Assembly: GCF_003096715.1 (NCBI RefSeq)
Contig: NZ_QEOL01000011.1
Span: 161,832 to 225,831, forward strand
From: Paraburkholderia silvatlantica
GTDB taxonomy: Bacteria; Pseudomonadota; Gammaproteobacteria; Burkholderiales; Burkholderiaceae
Direction of reading: 5' to 3'
Length of the DNA: 64,000 nucleotides
Shown: positions 17,346-26,898 of the stretch, in pieces
Layout of the letters: each line of letters opens with the position of its first letter
Numbering within the stretch: position 1 is the first letter of the stretch
The notes under the pieces: generated by a model
The model's database searches: none
What the model was told of the DNA's origin: nothing
Seen by the model: only the letters and a program-made list of their open reading frames with translations
Translations under genes and position numbers: made by a program

Positions 17346-18356
17346 TTACTTCGCGTTCGCGAACGCCACCGCCGTGTCCAGCATGCGGTTCGAGAAGCCC
17401 CACTCGTTGTCGTACCAGCTCGACACCTTCACGAGACGGCCCGAGACCTTCGTGAGCGTGGCGTCGAACGTCGACGATGCCGGGTTGTGGTTGAAGTCGA
17501 TCGACACCAGCGGTGCGGCGTTGTAGCCCAGGATGCCCTTGAGCGCGCCTTCCGACGCTTCCTTCATGATGGCGTTGACTTCTTCGACCGTCGTGTCGCG
17601 TTTGGCGATGAACGACAGGTCGACGATCGACACGTTGATGGTCGGCACGCGAATCGCGTAGCCGTCCAGCTTGCCGTTCAGTTCCGGCAGCACGAGGCCG
17701 ACAGCCGAAGCCGCGCCCGTCTTCGTCGGGATCTGGCTGTGCGTGGCCGAGCGCGCGCGGCGCAGGTCTTCGTGGTACACGTCGGTCAGAACCTGGTCGT
17801 TCGTGTACGCGTGGATCGTCGTCATCAGGCCGGTTTCGAGGCCGATCTTGTCGTTCAGCGGCTTGACGAGCGGTGCCAGGCAGTTGGTCGTGCACGATGC
17901 GTTCGAGATGACCGTGTGTTCGGCCTTCAGCACGTTGTGGTTCACGCCGTAGACGACGGTCGCGTCGACGTCCTTACCGCCCGGCGCCGAGATGATGACC
18001 TTCTTCGCGCCACCCTTGATGTGCGCGCTTGCCTTTTCCTTGGTCGTGAAGAAGCCCGTGCACTCCATCACGACGTCGACGCCCAGTTCGCCCCACGGCA
18101 GCTCGGCCGGGTTGCGGTTGGCCAGCACGCGGATCTTGTCGCCGTTCACGACGAGGTAATCGCCGTCGACCGTCACTTCACCGGGGAACTTGCCGTGTGC
18201 CGTGTCATATTGCGTCAGATGCGCGTTGGTCTTCGCGTCACCCAGGTCGTTGATCGCAACGATCTGGATGTCGTGCTTCTTGCCGTTCTCGTAGAACGCG
18301 CGAAGCGTGTTACGGCCGATGCGGCCGTAGCCATTGATAGCGACGCGAATGGTCAT
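17346..18356 (-). CDS. gap: glyceraldehyde-3-phosphate dehydrogenase, type I
   Basis: 336 residues. NAD-binding GYGRIGRNTLRAFYE at residues 9-24, catalytic SNASCTTNCLAPL with Cys 155, and WYDNEWGFSNRM near the C-terminus. It oxidises glyceraldehyde-3-phosphate to 1,3-bisphosphoglycerate in glycolysis, or the reverse in gluconeogenesis. It follows tkt by 137 bp on the same strand, a common Burkholderiaceae order, so the two are probably co-expressed. Confidence 0.97.
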   Translation of the reverse strand: MTIRVAINGYGRIGRNTLRAFYENGKKHDIQIVAINDLGDAKTNAHLTQYDTAHGKFPGEVTVDGDYLVVNGDKIRVLANRNPAELPWGELGVDVVMECTGFFTTKEKASAHIKGGAKKVIISAPGGKDVDATVVYGVNHNVLKAEHTVISNASCTTNCLAPLVKPLNDKIGLETGLMTTIHAYTNDQVLTDVYHEDLRRARSATHSQIPTKTGAASAVGLVLPELNGKLDGYAIRVPTINVSIVDLSFIAKRDTTVEEVNAIMKEASEGALKGILGYNAAPLVSIDFNHNPASSTFDATLTKVSGRLVKVSSWYDNEWGFSNRMLDTAVAFANAK

Positions 18357-18493
18357 GGTTTATCTCCTGAGGGCTGAAAAATTCTGAAACCAGTGCTGTG
18401 CTGGCGCCGACGCCAGGCTGGGGCGGCCCGGCGGGGCGCGTAAGGCAGCGGGCCCACCGGATCTTGCCGATCAGGCGGGCCCGTTACGCATGC

Positions 18494-20536
18494 CTAGTTG
18501 TCGAGCGCGGCCTTGGCCGTCGCGACGACATGATCGACCGTGAAGCCGAAGTGCTTGAACAGCACGCCAGCCGGAGCCGATTCGCCGAACGTGTCGATGC
18601 CGACCACGCCGCCTTCGAGGCCCACGTACTTGCGCCAGAAGTCGGTCACGCCGGCTTCGATCGCGACGCGGCGCACGCCCTTGGGCAACACGCGCTCGCG
18701 GTATTCGGCGTCCTGCTTGTCGAACACGTTGGTCGACGGCATGGACACCACGCGGGCGCCGATGCCTTCGCGCTGCAGCGCTTCGACGGCCTTCATCGCC
18801 AGTTCGACTTCAGAGCCTGTGGCGATCAGGATGATCTTGCGGCTCGGGATATCGTCGTTCCAGTCCTTGAGCACGTAGCCGCCCTTGGCGATGTTCGCGA
18901 TCTGGGCATCGGTGCGCTCGTTGAACTGCAGGTTCTGACGGCTGAAGATCAGCGACGACGGGCCGTGGTGCGCGATCGATTCGGTCCAGGCCACCGCGGT
19001 TTCCACGGTGTCGGCCGGACGCCAGAGGGTCATGTTCGGGATCAGGCGCAGGCTCGCGACCTGTTCGATCGACTGGTGCGTCGGGCCGTCTTCACCCAGG
19101 CCGATCGAGTCGTGCGTGAACACGAAGATCGACGGGCACTTCATCAGCGCGGCCACGCGCAGCGCGTTGCGGCTGTAGTCCGAGAACGTGAGGAACGTGC
19201 CGCCGAACGCCTTGTAGCCGCCGTGCAGGTTGAGGCCGTTGAGCGCCGCGCTCATGCCGAACTCGCGCACGCCGTAGTTGATGTGGTTGCCCCACTGGAT
19301 GCCGGTCTCGCCGGCCTTGGCGGCGCGCACGGGCTTCGAAGCCTTCCAGTTGGTGAGGTTCGAGCCGGTCAGGTCGGCCGAGCCGCCCAGCAGTTCGGGC
19401 AGTGCCGCGGCAAGGCCTTCGATGGCCTGCTGCGAAGCCTTGCGCGTTGCAACGGTTTCCTTGCGCGAATCGGCACCGGCGACGATCGCGGCGGCCTTCT
19501 GCGCCCAGTCGGCGGGCAGCTTGTGGGCCATGCGGCGCTCGAACTCGGCGGCTTCGGCCGGGTACTTCGACTTGTACGCGGCGAACTGCTCGTTCCATGC
19601 GGCTTCGAACTTCGCACCAGCGTCCTTCGCGTCCCAGTCTGCATAGACTTCCTGCGGCAGCGTGAACGGCTCCCACTTCCAGCCCGCGGCTTCGCGCCAC
19701 TTGGCGATTTCTTCTGCGCCGAGCGCCGCGCCGTGCACGTCGTGGCCGCCTTGCTTGGTGGGCGCGCCCTTGCCGATGATGGTCTTGCAGCAGATCAGCG
19801 TGGGCTTGTCCGAAGCCTTGGCCTTCTGGATGGCCGCGTCGACCGCGTCCACGTCATGGCCGTCCACGTGCGGGATCACGTTCCAGCCGTAGGCTTCGAA
19901 GCGCTCCGGCGTGTTGTCGTGGAACCAGTTGACCACGTCGCCGTCGATCGAGATGCCGTTGTCGTCGTACAGCGCGATCAGCTTGTTCAGCTTGAGCGTG
20001 CCGGCGAGCGAGCAGGCTTCGTGCGAGATGCCTTCCATCAGGCAGCCGTCGCCGAGGAACACGTACGTGTGGTGATCGACGATCTTCGCGTCGGCCTTGT
20101 TGAACTCCGCGGCGAGCAGCGCTTCGGCCAGCGCCATGCCGACCGCGTTCGCCAGACCCTGGCCAAGCGGGCCCGTGGTCGTCTCGACACCCGGCGTGAT
20201 GCCGAATTCGGGGTGACCCGGCGTCTTCGAGTGCAGCTGACGGAAGTTCTTCAGTTCCGCCATCGGCAGGTCGTAGCCCGTCAGGTGCAGCAGCGAGTAC
20301 AGCAGCATCGAGCCGTGGCCGTTCGACAGCACGAAGCGGTCGCGGTCGCTCCAGAGCGGGTTCGTCGGGTTATGGCGCAGATGGCGCGACCACAGCGCAA
20401 CGGCGATCTCGGCCATGCCCATGGGCATGCCGGGGTGACCGGAGTTCGCTTGCTGAACGGCGTCCATGGACAGCGCACGAATGGCGTTGGCCATCAACTG
20501 GGTGGTAGCGGGGGAGGCGGAGGACGAGGTCGTCAT
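18494..20536 (-). CDS. tkt: transketolase
   Basis: 680 residues from ATG 20536 (MTTSSSASPATTQLMANAIR). The open frame extends 52 codons further but that part is Arg/Cys-rich and unlike Tkt. Thiamine-diphosphate site: SGHPGMPMGMAEIA near residue 31 and GDGCLMEGISHEA about residue 155; pyrimidine domain with FVFTHDSIGLGEDGPTHQ. It transfers two-carbon units between sugar phosphates in the pentose phosphate pathway. Divergent from speE. Confidence 0.96.
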   Translation of the reverse strand: MTTSSSASPATTQLMANAIRALSMDAVQQANSGHPGMPMGMAEIAVALWSRHLRHNPTNPLWSDRDRFVLSNGHGSMLLYSLLHLTGYDLPMAELKNFRQLHSKTPGHPEFGITPGVETTTGPLGQGLANAVGMALAEALLAAEFNKADAKIVDHHTYVFLGDGCLMEGISHEACSLAGTLKLNKLIALYDDNGISIDGDVVNWFHDNTPERFEAYGWNVIPHVDGHDVDAVDAAIQKAKASDKPTLICCKTIIGKGAPTKQGGHDVHGAALGAEEIAKWREAAGWKWEPFTLPQEVYADWDAKDAGAKFEAAWNEQFAAYKSKYPAEAAEFERRMAHKLPADWAQKAAAIVAGADSRKETVATRKASQQAIEGLAAALPELLGGSADLTGSNLTNWKASKPVRAAKAGETGIQWGNHINYGVREFGMSAALNGLNLHGGYKAFGGTFLTFSDYSRNALRVAALMKCPSIFVFTHDSIGLGEDGPTHQSIEQVASLRLIPNMTLWRPADTVETAVAWTESIAHHGPSSLIFSRQNLQFNERTDAQIANIAKGGYVLKDWNDDIPSRKIILIATGSEVELAMKAVEALQREGIGARVVSMPSTNVFDKQDAEYRERVLPKGVRRVAIEAGVTDFWRKYVGLEGGVVGIDTFGESAPAGVLFKHFGFTVDHVVATAKAALDN

Positions 20537-20904
20537 GTCGAGTCCGGAAGTGTGCAAAAAGCGGCGTGGGCGGCGCAGGTCGCGAACAGCGCAAACGGCG
20601 GGCGCACACAGCAGCGCGGGGGTCCGGAAGCTCGGCAAATCGCCCGCTCGGGCGCACATGCGGCGCCAGGAGACGCGAAACGGCCGGAGCAAACGGAGAG
20701 GGCTGCAAAGCGAAATATTCTAGCAGATCGTGGGGACAATCCCTGGCCGGAAGGCGCGGGGAATGTGCTGTGCGCGCCTTTGTCTCCTCGCCGTCTTCTG
20801 TCGCGGCCGGGTACGCATCACGCCTCCTATAATGTCGCTGTTGGCCCCAATTTTCTGCGCGATTTTCGCGCGCTCCGGCACACCAGCAGCGCATCCCGAC
20901 CTCC
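20537..20904. other. tkt/speE divergent intergenic region
   Basis: 368 bp between the two starts. I see no gene, no palindromic operator and no terminator here. It must hold both promoters; none stands out with a good -35/-10 pair. Confidence 0.5.
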
Positions 20905-21768
20905 GTGACCGACGCCCTCCTCTTCCATCCTGCGCCAGATGCGCTCTACGGCTTCCCAGGCGCGCGCCGCCTCGCCGCCGCCGATACGCCGTGGCAGCGC
21001 ATCGAGGTCTGGGACACGCCGCAACTCGGCTGTCTCTTCACGCTGGACGGCCGCCCGATGACGTCCGCCGGCGACGAGTTCATCTATCACGAATGCATGA
21101 CGCACCCGGCCGCGCTCACGCATCCCGCGCCGCGCGCGGCGCTCGTGCTGGGCGGCGGCGACGGCGGCGCGGCGCGCCAGCTGTTGCGCCACCCTGAAAT
21201 CGAGCGCATCGTCGTGGCCGAACTGGACCCCGACGTGGTGCGCCTGACGGGCGACTATTTGCCCGAGGTGCGCGGCGACGCCTTCGAGGATCCGCGCGTG
21301 GCACTCGTGATCGGCGACGCGGCTGCGTTTGTCGCCTCCGCGCAGGAACGCTTCGACCTCGTCGTATTCGATCTGACCCCGCCGGATTCGCCGGCTGCCG
21401 GGCTCTACACACCGGCGTTCTATGCCGCGCTCAAGCGCGCGATGAGCGCCGATGCACTCGTCTCGCTCCATCTGGGCTCGCCGTTCCATCATGCGCAGCG
21501 TGCGGGCGCGCTGCTCGGCGGACTGCGCGAGGCCTTCGCCGTCGTGCGGCCGCTTGCCGCCTACGTGCCACTCTACGGCTCGCTCTGGCTCATGGCGATC
21601 GCAAGCGACGCGCTCGATCCAGCAGGCGTCGACGAGACCACGTTGCAGGCGCGCGCAGCCGGGCGGCAGCTCGAGGGCTTGCGCTATTACGACCCGCGAC
21701 TGCACGCGGCTCTCTTGAAAGGTTCATGGACAGCCCGCGATAAACTAGGCGAATTGCTGCAACGCTAG
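20905..21768 (+). CDS. speE: spermidine synthase (polyamine aminopropyltransferase)
   Basis: 287 residues from a GTG start; no strong Shine-Dalgarno is visible. The Rossmann core for decarboxylated S-adenosylmethionine is clear: ALVLGGGDGGAARQLLRHP near residue 75 and VVAELDPDVVRL about 101. It transfers an aminopropyl group to putrescine. The catalytic loop reads FDLTPPDSPA, where E. coli SpeE has an acidic residue in the second position of the Asp-x-Thr-Glu/Asp-Pro motif, so substrate preference may differ. Likely monocistronic; the next gene starts 105 bp later. Confidence 0.85.
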   Translation: MTDALLFHPAPDALYGFPGARRLAAADTPWQRIEVWDTPQLGCLFTLDGRPMTSAGDEFIYHECMTHPAALTHPAPRAALVLGGGDGGAARQLLRHPEIERIVVAELDPDVVRLTGDYLPEVRGDAFEDPRVALVIGDAAAFVASAQERFDLVVFDLTPPDSPAAGLYTPAFYAALKRAMSADALVSLHLGSPFHHAQRAGALLGGLREAFAVVRPLAAYVPLYGSLWLMAIASDALDPAGVDETTLQARAAGRQLEGLRYYDPRLHAALLKGSWTARDKLGELLQR

Positions 21769-21873
21769 TGGTCCTGCCCGTGGAGAATGGCGGGTCCCAG
21801 GCGCTTTTGTCATGTGCGCCCTGGCCGGGAGCGACACAGCGCTTCATCCGAACCGCGAATCTGGAGAGACTCG

Positions 21874-22287
21874 ATGACCGCACCCCGTCCTGCCGGCGTG
21901 CCGTGGCTGACCCCGTATCTGACGGTGCGCGACGCGCGCGCGTCGATGGACTTCTATCGGGCAGCGCTCGGTTTTGCGGTACGCGACAGCGTGGAGGACG
22001 ACGGCGCGATCATGCACGTGGAAATGACGTACCACGATCAGCTGATCGTGATGTTCGCGCCGGAGGGCGCATTTGGTTCGACGGCGCGCACGCCCAAGAG
22101 CGCGCAGGCCATCGCGCCGCAATCGTTTTATCTGTATGTCGACGATGTCGACGCGGTTTATGCGCGGGCGCTCGAAGCCGGCGCGAAATCGCTGAGCGAG
22201 CCACAGGACCAGTTCTGGGGGGACCGTTTCGCGCAGGTCGAAGACCTCGACGGCTACCGCTGGGCGCTGGCTCGGCACTTGTCCTGA
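21874..22287 (+). CDS. VOC (glyoxalase/bleomycin-resistance) family protein, PhnB-like
   Basis: 137 residues from ATG 21874, with GGAGAG upstream. Two beta-alpha-beta-beta-beta repeats: VPWLTPYLTVRDARASMDFY at the start and FYLYVDDVDAVYARALEAG from about residue 83, ending in GDRFAQVEDLDGYRWALA. This is the PhnB-like branch of the vicinal-oxygen-chelate superfamily, whose substrates are mostly unknown. It lies just upstream of rsmE. Confidence 0.82.
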   Translation: MTAPRPAGVPWLTPYLTVRDARASMDFYRAALGFAVRDSVEDDGAIMHVEMTYHDQLIVMFAPEGAFGSTARTPKSAQAIAPQSFYLYVDDVDAVYARALEAGAKSLSEPQDQFWGDRFAQVEDLDGYRWALARHLS

Positions 22288-22306
22288 TTCAATGAGAAAT
22301 AGTTCT

Positions 22307-23059
22307 ATGCCCCGCTTTTTCGTCGGCAGCGCCCTGCAATCCGACGAGGTTGTCACCCTTCCCGACGAAGTCACGCGCCATGTCCAGGTGCTGCGCCTGC
22401 AGCCCGGCGACACCATCGTGCTATTCGACGGGCGTGGCGGCGAGTACAGCGCCGAGATTCTCGGCATGGAGCGCCGCGACACGCAGGTACGCATCGGCCC
22501 TCACCGCGACTTCGAAGCCGAGCCGCCTTACCGTGTCACCCTCGCCCAGGGCATCGCCAGCAACGACAAGATGGACTGGCTGATCGAAAAGGCCGTCGAA
22601 CTGGGAGCGACGAACTTCGTGCCGCTCACCGCGTCGCGCAGCGTCGTACGGCTTTCGGGCGAGCGCGCCGAGCGCCGCCTCGCGCACTGGCAGCGGATCG
22701 TGCAGGCTTCGTGCGAACAATGCGGGCGCAACCGCCTGCCCGATGTCGCGCCCGCGCGCGACATCGCCGCATGGCTCGACTGCCTGCCCAGGCGCCCCGG
22801 CGAGGGCGAACTCGAGGGCGAACTGCGCCTGCTGCTCTCGCCGCGCGCCAACGTCGCGTTCTCGACCTTGCCGGCCGAACCGCCTGCGGGCGAAGTGACG
22901 GTGCTGATTGGGCCTGAGGGCGGCCTCTCGTCCCAGGAAGAGGAGGCGGCGCTCGATCACGGCTTCATCGCCGTGGGGCTCGGGCCGCGCGTGCTGCGCA
23001 CCGAAACGGCGGGTATCGCCGTGCTCGCGGCGCTCGCCGCGCGCTGGGGTGGCTGGTAA
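22307..23059 (+). CDS. rsmE: 16S rRNA (uracil1498-N3)-methyltransferase
   Basis: 250 residues from ATG 22307 (MPRFFVGSAL), the usual RsmE opening; an ATG five codons earlier (22292) is also in frame. N-terminal PUA-like domain (VTRHVQVLRLQPGDTIVLFDG) and C-terminal SPOUT methyltransferase domain with the knot signatures VLIGPEGGLSSQEE and LGPRVLRTETAGI. It methylates U1498 in the 30S decoding region. Confidence 0.93.
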   Translation: MPRFFVGSALQSDEVVTLPDEVTRHVQVLRLQPGDTIVLFDGRGGEYSAEILGMERRDTQVRIGPHRDFEAEPPYRVTLAQGIASNDKMDWLIEKAVELGATNFVPLTASRSVVRLSGERAERRLAHWQRIVQASCEQCGRNRLPDVAPARDIAAWLDCLPRRPGEGELEGELRLLLSPRANVAFSTLPAEPPAGEVTVLIGPEGGLSSQEEEAALDHGFIAVGLGPRVLRTETAGIAVLAALAARWGGW

Positions 23060-23080
23060 GCGCTGCGGGTAAAAATGACA

Positions 23081-23102
23081 AAGCCCGCCTGCCGGCGGGC
23101 TT
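23081..23102. terminator. terminator after rsmE
   Basis: Perfect 9-bp stem AAGCCCGCC-TGCC-GGCGGGCTT, followed on plus by GCGCTTTTTT. It lies between the converging rsmE and barstar genes. Confidence 0.75.
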
Positions 23103-23145
23103 GCGCTTTTTTGTCGCATGCACGCGACGGAACGTTAGCCGAAGG

Positions 23146-23694
23146 TCAGGCGAACGAATAAAAAACGCGGAACGGCACCTTGCGCTCGGCCCAGTATTCC
23201 GAAGCCTCGCGAAATACGTCGAGCAATGTCTCCCGCCCGTCCTTGTCGAACTTCTGGGCAATCGGCAGCCCTTCCAGCACGATCACGAAACCCGGCTGCT
23301 CGCCAGCCTTCTGCACCAGATCGGTCAGGCAGTCGTACAAGCCATCGTAGTTCTTGCCGAAATGCTTCGGAAACAGAAACGACGTGGCAATGGTCTCGAG
23401 CACTTCCTGTTTGGTTTGCGCATTCGCGCAGAACGCATAGAGGAAATGCTGCTGCAGCCGCTGGGCTTCGTCCGCGAGATCCTGAATGCGAAATGCCCGG
23501 ATCGACTGGACAATATTCGGCTGCACGGTCGAAAACAGGCTCATTGCCCCCTCGTTCGATGAAAGCCCCGCCTCATCCTGGCGCGCCTCGCTGTCGTGCT
23601 TCAACTGCATGACGCGCTGGAACAGGTTGCCCTCCCCGGACGCGAACAGATCGCTCGCGACCCGGGGGTCGTGCGCGTAAACGTTATCGCTCAT
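23146..23694 (-). CDS. barstar-family ribonuclease inhibitor
   Basis: 182 residues. The C-terminal ~85 residues are barstar-like: FLFPKHFGKNYDGLYDCLTD with the conserved Tyr/Asp/Asp-Cys pattern, then GFVIVLEGLP and a closing strand. Barstar proteins block the active site of extracellular guanyl-type RNases while these are still in the cytoplasm. The first ~95 residues are an extension not found in classic ~90-residue barstar. The start is ATG 23694; another ATG three codons earlier (23703) is possible. It begins only 7-16 bp after the stop of the matching RNase gene, so the two form an enzyme/immunity operon. Confidence 0.85.
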   Translation of the reverse strand: MSDNVYAHDPRVASDLFASGEGNLFQRVMQLKHDSEARQDEAGLSSNEGAMSLFSTVQPNIVQSIRAFRIQDLADEAQRLQQHFLYAFCANAQTKQEVLETIATSFLFPKHFGKNYDGLYDCLTDLVQKAGEQPGFVIVLEGLPIAQKFDKDGRETLLDVFREASEYWAERKVPFRVFYSFA

Positions 23695-23710
23695 GCCGCT
23701 CATCCCGGTG

Positions 23711-24142
23711 TCAATCAATAATTCGCCTGAAACTGGCGTAGTGGTCGTCGGAGTAGTAACAGTTGTCGGTCCGCCTGCGTGGGCCGCCGCACACGATGCG
23801 CCTGGCACCGCGGTTGTGCGCGCCGGGCGTCGGGACCGTGTACTCGTGATAGTAGCCCCGCCGGTGCGGCGGCAATATCCGCTCAAAATTCCCGAATACG
23901 ACGCCGTCCTTCTCGTAAGGGAACGGGCCGCCCGCTGCAATCAGGCTCAACGTGCCGACCGCCTCACGCGGAAGTTCGTTGACCGAAATGCTGCCGGGCG
24001 GATTACCCGCCTCTTCCGGCTGACTCGTGCGCGCCTGAGCGCCAACTGCCGCGAGCGCGGCAGTTGCGACCAGCGCCACCGCCGCGGCGCGCCGCAAGCT
24101 AGACAAACTGCCGCCGAAACAATGAGTTAGACGAGGCGCCAT
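23711..24142 (-). CDS. secreted guanyl-specific ribonuclease (barnase/RNase Sa type)
   Basis: 143 residues with a signal peptide (LRRAAAVALVATAALAAVGAQA, cut near residue 37) and a ~95-residue mature domain of the microbial N1/T1/barnase family. The catalytic set is visible: Glu in YYHEYTV, two Arg in RGARRIV, and His in DDHYASF, in the right order. The fold signature FPYEKDGVVFGNFE is intact. It cleaves RNA after guanine outside the cell or in the periplasm. Transcribed just before the barstar gene that protects the producer. Confidence 0.9.
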   Translation of the reverse strand: MAPRLTHCFGGSLSSLRRAAAVALVATAALAAVGAQARTSQPEEAGNPPGSISVNELPREAVGTLSLIAAGGPFPYEKDGVVFGNFERILPPHRRGYYHEYTVPTPGAHNRGARRIVCGGPRRRTDNCYYSDDHYASFRRIID

Positions 24143-24339
24143 CCCCTGGTTCCCGCTTCCCTGGTTACGTGTTCGACGACCATGAAAGGTGTAAGGGTAT
24201 CGCTAATGATGCCTGGAAGCAACGTTAGTCAGGCGAGGAGGACCACGGCTTGACCCCGCGCAAGGGCCAGACTGGTAAATTTTACAAGCTTGTTTTGCGC
24301 GATCTTGCCCGATATCGAGCCGGGTCTCGCACTCAAAAA

Positions 24340-24369
24340 AATCGGCGCGCTCGCAGGAGCGCGCCGATT
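24340..24369 (-). terminator. terminator of maeB
   Basis: On the minus strand a 13-bp perfect stem (AATCGGCGCGCTC with GAGCGCGCCGATT, 4-base loop) is followed by a T-run (A-run before 24340 on plus). It lies about 50 bp past the maeB stop. Confidence 0.88.
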
Positions 24370-24416
24370 ATCAGGACCGCGGTTGCCGGCGTCGCCGGCG
24401 ACCTGCGCGACAGCGC

Positions 24417-26711
24417 TTAACGTGCCGCGTTCACGTCCGCGACGAGCAGCGCCGTCATGTTGACGATGCGACGCACCGTGGCAGAAGCCGTCAGCACGTG
24501 CACCGGCTTGGCCGCGCCCAGCAGGATCGGCCCGATGGCGATATTGTTGCCAGCCGCCGTCTTGAGCAGGTTGTAGGAGATGTTCGCCGCGTCGATATTC
24601 GGCATGACGAGCAGATTCGCTTCGCCTTCGAGCGTCGACTCGGGCAGGATCTCCTTGCGCAGGTTCGCGTCGATCGCCACGTCGCCGTGCATTTCGCCGT
24701 CCACCTGCAGGTCCGGCGCGCGTTCCTGGAGGATCTCGAGCAGGTCGCGCATCTTCTGGGCGCTCGGCGCGTTGCTCGAACCGAAGTTCGAGTGCGAACA
24801 CAGCGCGATCTTCGGCTCGATGCCGAAGCGGCGTACTTCCTCGGCCGCCATGATGGTGATTTCCGCGAGCTGCTCAGGCGTCGGGTCGACGTTGACGTGC
24901 GTGTCGACGATGAAAATCTGCCGGTTCGGCAGCACGAGTGCGTTCATCGCCGCGTAGACGTTGCAGCCCGCCTTCTTGCCGATCACCTGATCGATGAAGT
25001 GCAGGTGGCGGTGCGTCGTGCTGACCGTGCCGCAGATCATGCCGTCGGCTTCGCCCTTTTCCACGAGCATCGAGCCGATCAGCGTGGTGCGGCGGCGCAT
25101 TTCGAGTTTCGCCATTTGCTGCGTGATGCCCTTGCGCGCCATGAGCTTCGCATAGGTCTGCCAGAACTCGCGGTAGCGCTCGTCGTGGTCGGTGTTCACG
25201 ACCGTGTAGTCCTGGCCGGCGTGCAGGCGCAGGCCGTAGCGCGCGATGCGCTGCTCGATCACCGAAGGGCGGCCGATCAGGATGGGCCTGGCGAGCTTTT
25301 CGTCGACCACGATCTGCACCGCGCGCAGGATGCGCTCCTCTTCGCCCTCGGCGTACACGATGCGCTTCTTCTCCGGCTCCACGGCGCGCGCGAGCTGGAA
25401 GATCGGCTTCATGGTCGTGCCGCTGTGGTAGACGAACTGCTGGAGGTGCTGCTCGTAGGCGTCCATGTCCTCGATCGGACGCGTCGCGACGCCCGAGTCC
25501 ATTGCCGCCCTGGCCACGGCCGGCGCGATCTTGACGATCAGGCGCGGGTCGAAGGGCTTCGGAATCAGGTACTCGGGCCCGAACTGCAGGTCCTGGATGC
25601 CGTAGGCCGTGGCCACGACATCGCTTTGCTCCTGGCGCGCCAGTTCCGCAATCGCGTTCACCGCGGCGATTTCCATTTCGCGCGTGATGGTGGTCGCGCC
25701 CGCGTCGAGCGCGCCGCGGAAGATGAACGGGAAGCACAGGACGTTGTTCACCTGGTTCGGGTAGTCCGTGCGGCCCGTGGCGAGCACGGCGTCCGGACGC
25801 ACTTCGAGCGCGAGCTCCGGCAGGATTTCCGGCGTCGGGTTGGCGAGCGCGAGGATGAGCGGCTTGGCCGCCATCTGCCTGACCATGTCCTGCTTGAGCA
25901 CGCCGCCGGCCGAAAGGCCGAGAAAAATATCGGCGCCTTCGATCACCTCGGCGAGCGTGCGCGCGTTGGTTTCCCGCGCGAAACGCTCCTTGTCCGGGTC
26001 CATCAGCTCGGTGCGGCCCTTGTAGACCACGCCCGCCAGGTCGGTGACGACGATGTTTTCGAGCGGCAGGCCGAGGTCGACGAGCAGGTCCAGACACGCC
26101 AGCGCGGCCGCGCCCGCGCCCGAGGCGACGAGCTTCACGTCCTTGATGTCCTTGCCCACGACCTTCAGGCCGTTCGTGAAGGCCGCCGCCACCACGATGG
26201 CCGTGCCGTGCTGGTCGTCGTGGAAGACCGGAATCTTCATGCGCTTGCGCGCTTCGCGCTCGACGATGAAGCACTCCGGCGCCTTGATGTCTTCGAGGTT
26301 GATGCCGCCGAACGTGGGTTCGAGCGCGGCGATCACGTCGACGAGCTTGTGCGGGTCGGTCTCGTTGAGTTCGATGTCGAACACGTCGATGCCCGCGAAC
26401 TTCTTGAAGAGCACCGCCTTGCCTTCCATCACCGGCTTCGAGGCAAGCGGTCCGATGTTGCCGAGGCCGAGCACGGCCGTGCCGTTCGACACGACGCCCA
26501 CGAGGTTGCTGCGCGCCGTGAAGCGCGCGGCGTTGAGCGGATTTTCGACAATCGCCTCGCACGCGAACGCGACGCCCGGCGAGTACGCGAGCGAGAGGTC
26601 ACGCTGATTGATCATCTGCTTGGTCGGCGCGATCGCGATCTTCCCCGGCGTGGGGAACTCGTGATAATCGAGGGCGGCTTCGCGAAGCTTGTTCGTAGCG
26701 GGATTCGACAT
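24417..26711 (-). CDS. maeB: NADP-dependent malic enzyme with phosphotransacetylase-like domain
   Basis: 764 residues from ATG 26711. Malic enzyme core with LSLAYSPGVAFACEAI, DDQHGTAIVVAAAF and the NAD(P)-binding GAGAAALACLDLL; it decarboxylates malate to pyruvate. From about residue 430 a phosphate acetyltransferase-like domain follows (IVYAEGEEERILRAVQ), which in this family regulates activity by binding acetyl-CoA and does not act as an enzyme. Monocistronic with its own strong terminator. Divergent from thiL. Confidence 0.95.
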   Translation of the reverse strand: MSNPATNKLREAALDYHEFPTPGKIAIAPTKQMINQRDLSLAYSPGVAFACEAIVENPLNAARFTARSNLVGVVSNGTAVLGLGNIGPLASKPVMEGKAVLFKKFAGIDVFDIELNETDPHKLVDVIAALEPTFGGINLEDIKAPECFIVEREARKRMKIPVFHDDQHGTAIVVAAAFTNGLKVVGKDIKDVKLVASGAGAAALACLDLLVDLGLPLENIVVTDLAGVVYKGRTELMDPDKERFARETNARTLAEVIEGADIFLGLSAGGVLKQDMVRQMAAKPLILALANPTPEILPELALEVRPDAVLATGRTDYPNQVNNVLCFPFIFRGALDAGATTITREMEIAAVNAIAELARQEQSDVVATAYGIQDLQFGPEYLIPKPFDPRLIVKIAPAVARAAMDSGVATRPIEDMDAYEQHLQQFVYHSGTTMKPIFQLARAVEPEKKRIVYAEGEEERILRAVQIVVDEKLARPILIGRPSVIEQRIARYGLRLHAGQDYTVVNTDHDERYREFWQTYAKLMARKGITQQMAKLEMRRRTTLIGSMLVEKGEADGMICGTVSTTHRHLHFIDQVIGKKAGCNVYAAMNALVLPNRQIFIVDTHVNVDPTPEQLAEITIMAAEEVRRFGIEPKIALCSHSNFGSSNAPSAQKMRDLLEILQERAPDLQVDGEMHGDVAIDANLRKEILPESTLEGEANLLVMPNIDAANISYNLLKTAAGNNIAIGPILLGAAKPVHVLTASATVRRIVNMTALLVADVNAAR

Positions 26712-26898
26712 GGGAGGCAGGACGTTAGTGCGGATTAGAATGACAACTCGAATGCTGAGTGGACCGATTGTAGCGCCAATCCCTGACAGCATTCCTTTCA
26801 ATCCGGGCGCAAGTGGCGCGACCGCGATGAAGGGAAAGCCATGCCAGGGCGCCCTTTGCGGCGACGGCCCATTTCCCGACTGTCATAACCCTTTCGTC

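Noticed and set aside
18442..18486. Inverted repeat after tkt as a terminator
   Set aside because: The GGGCCC arms are far apart with mismatches and no T-run, so tkt may read through into gap.
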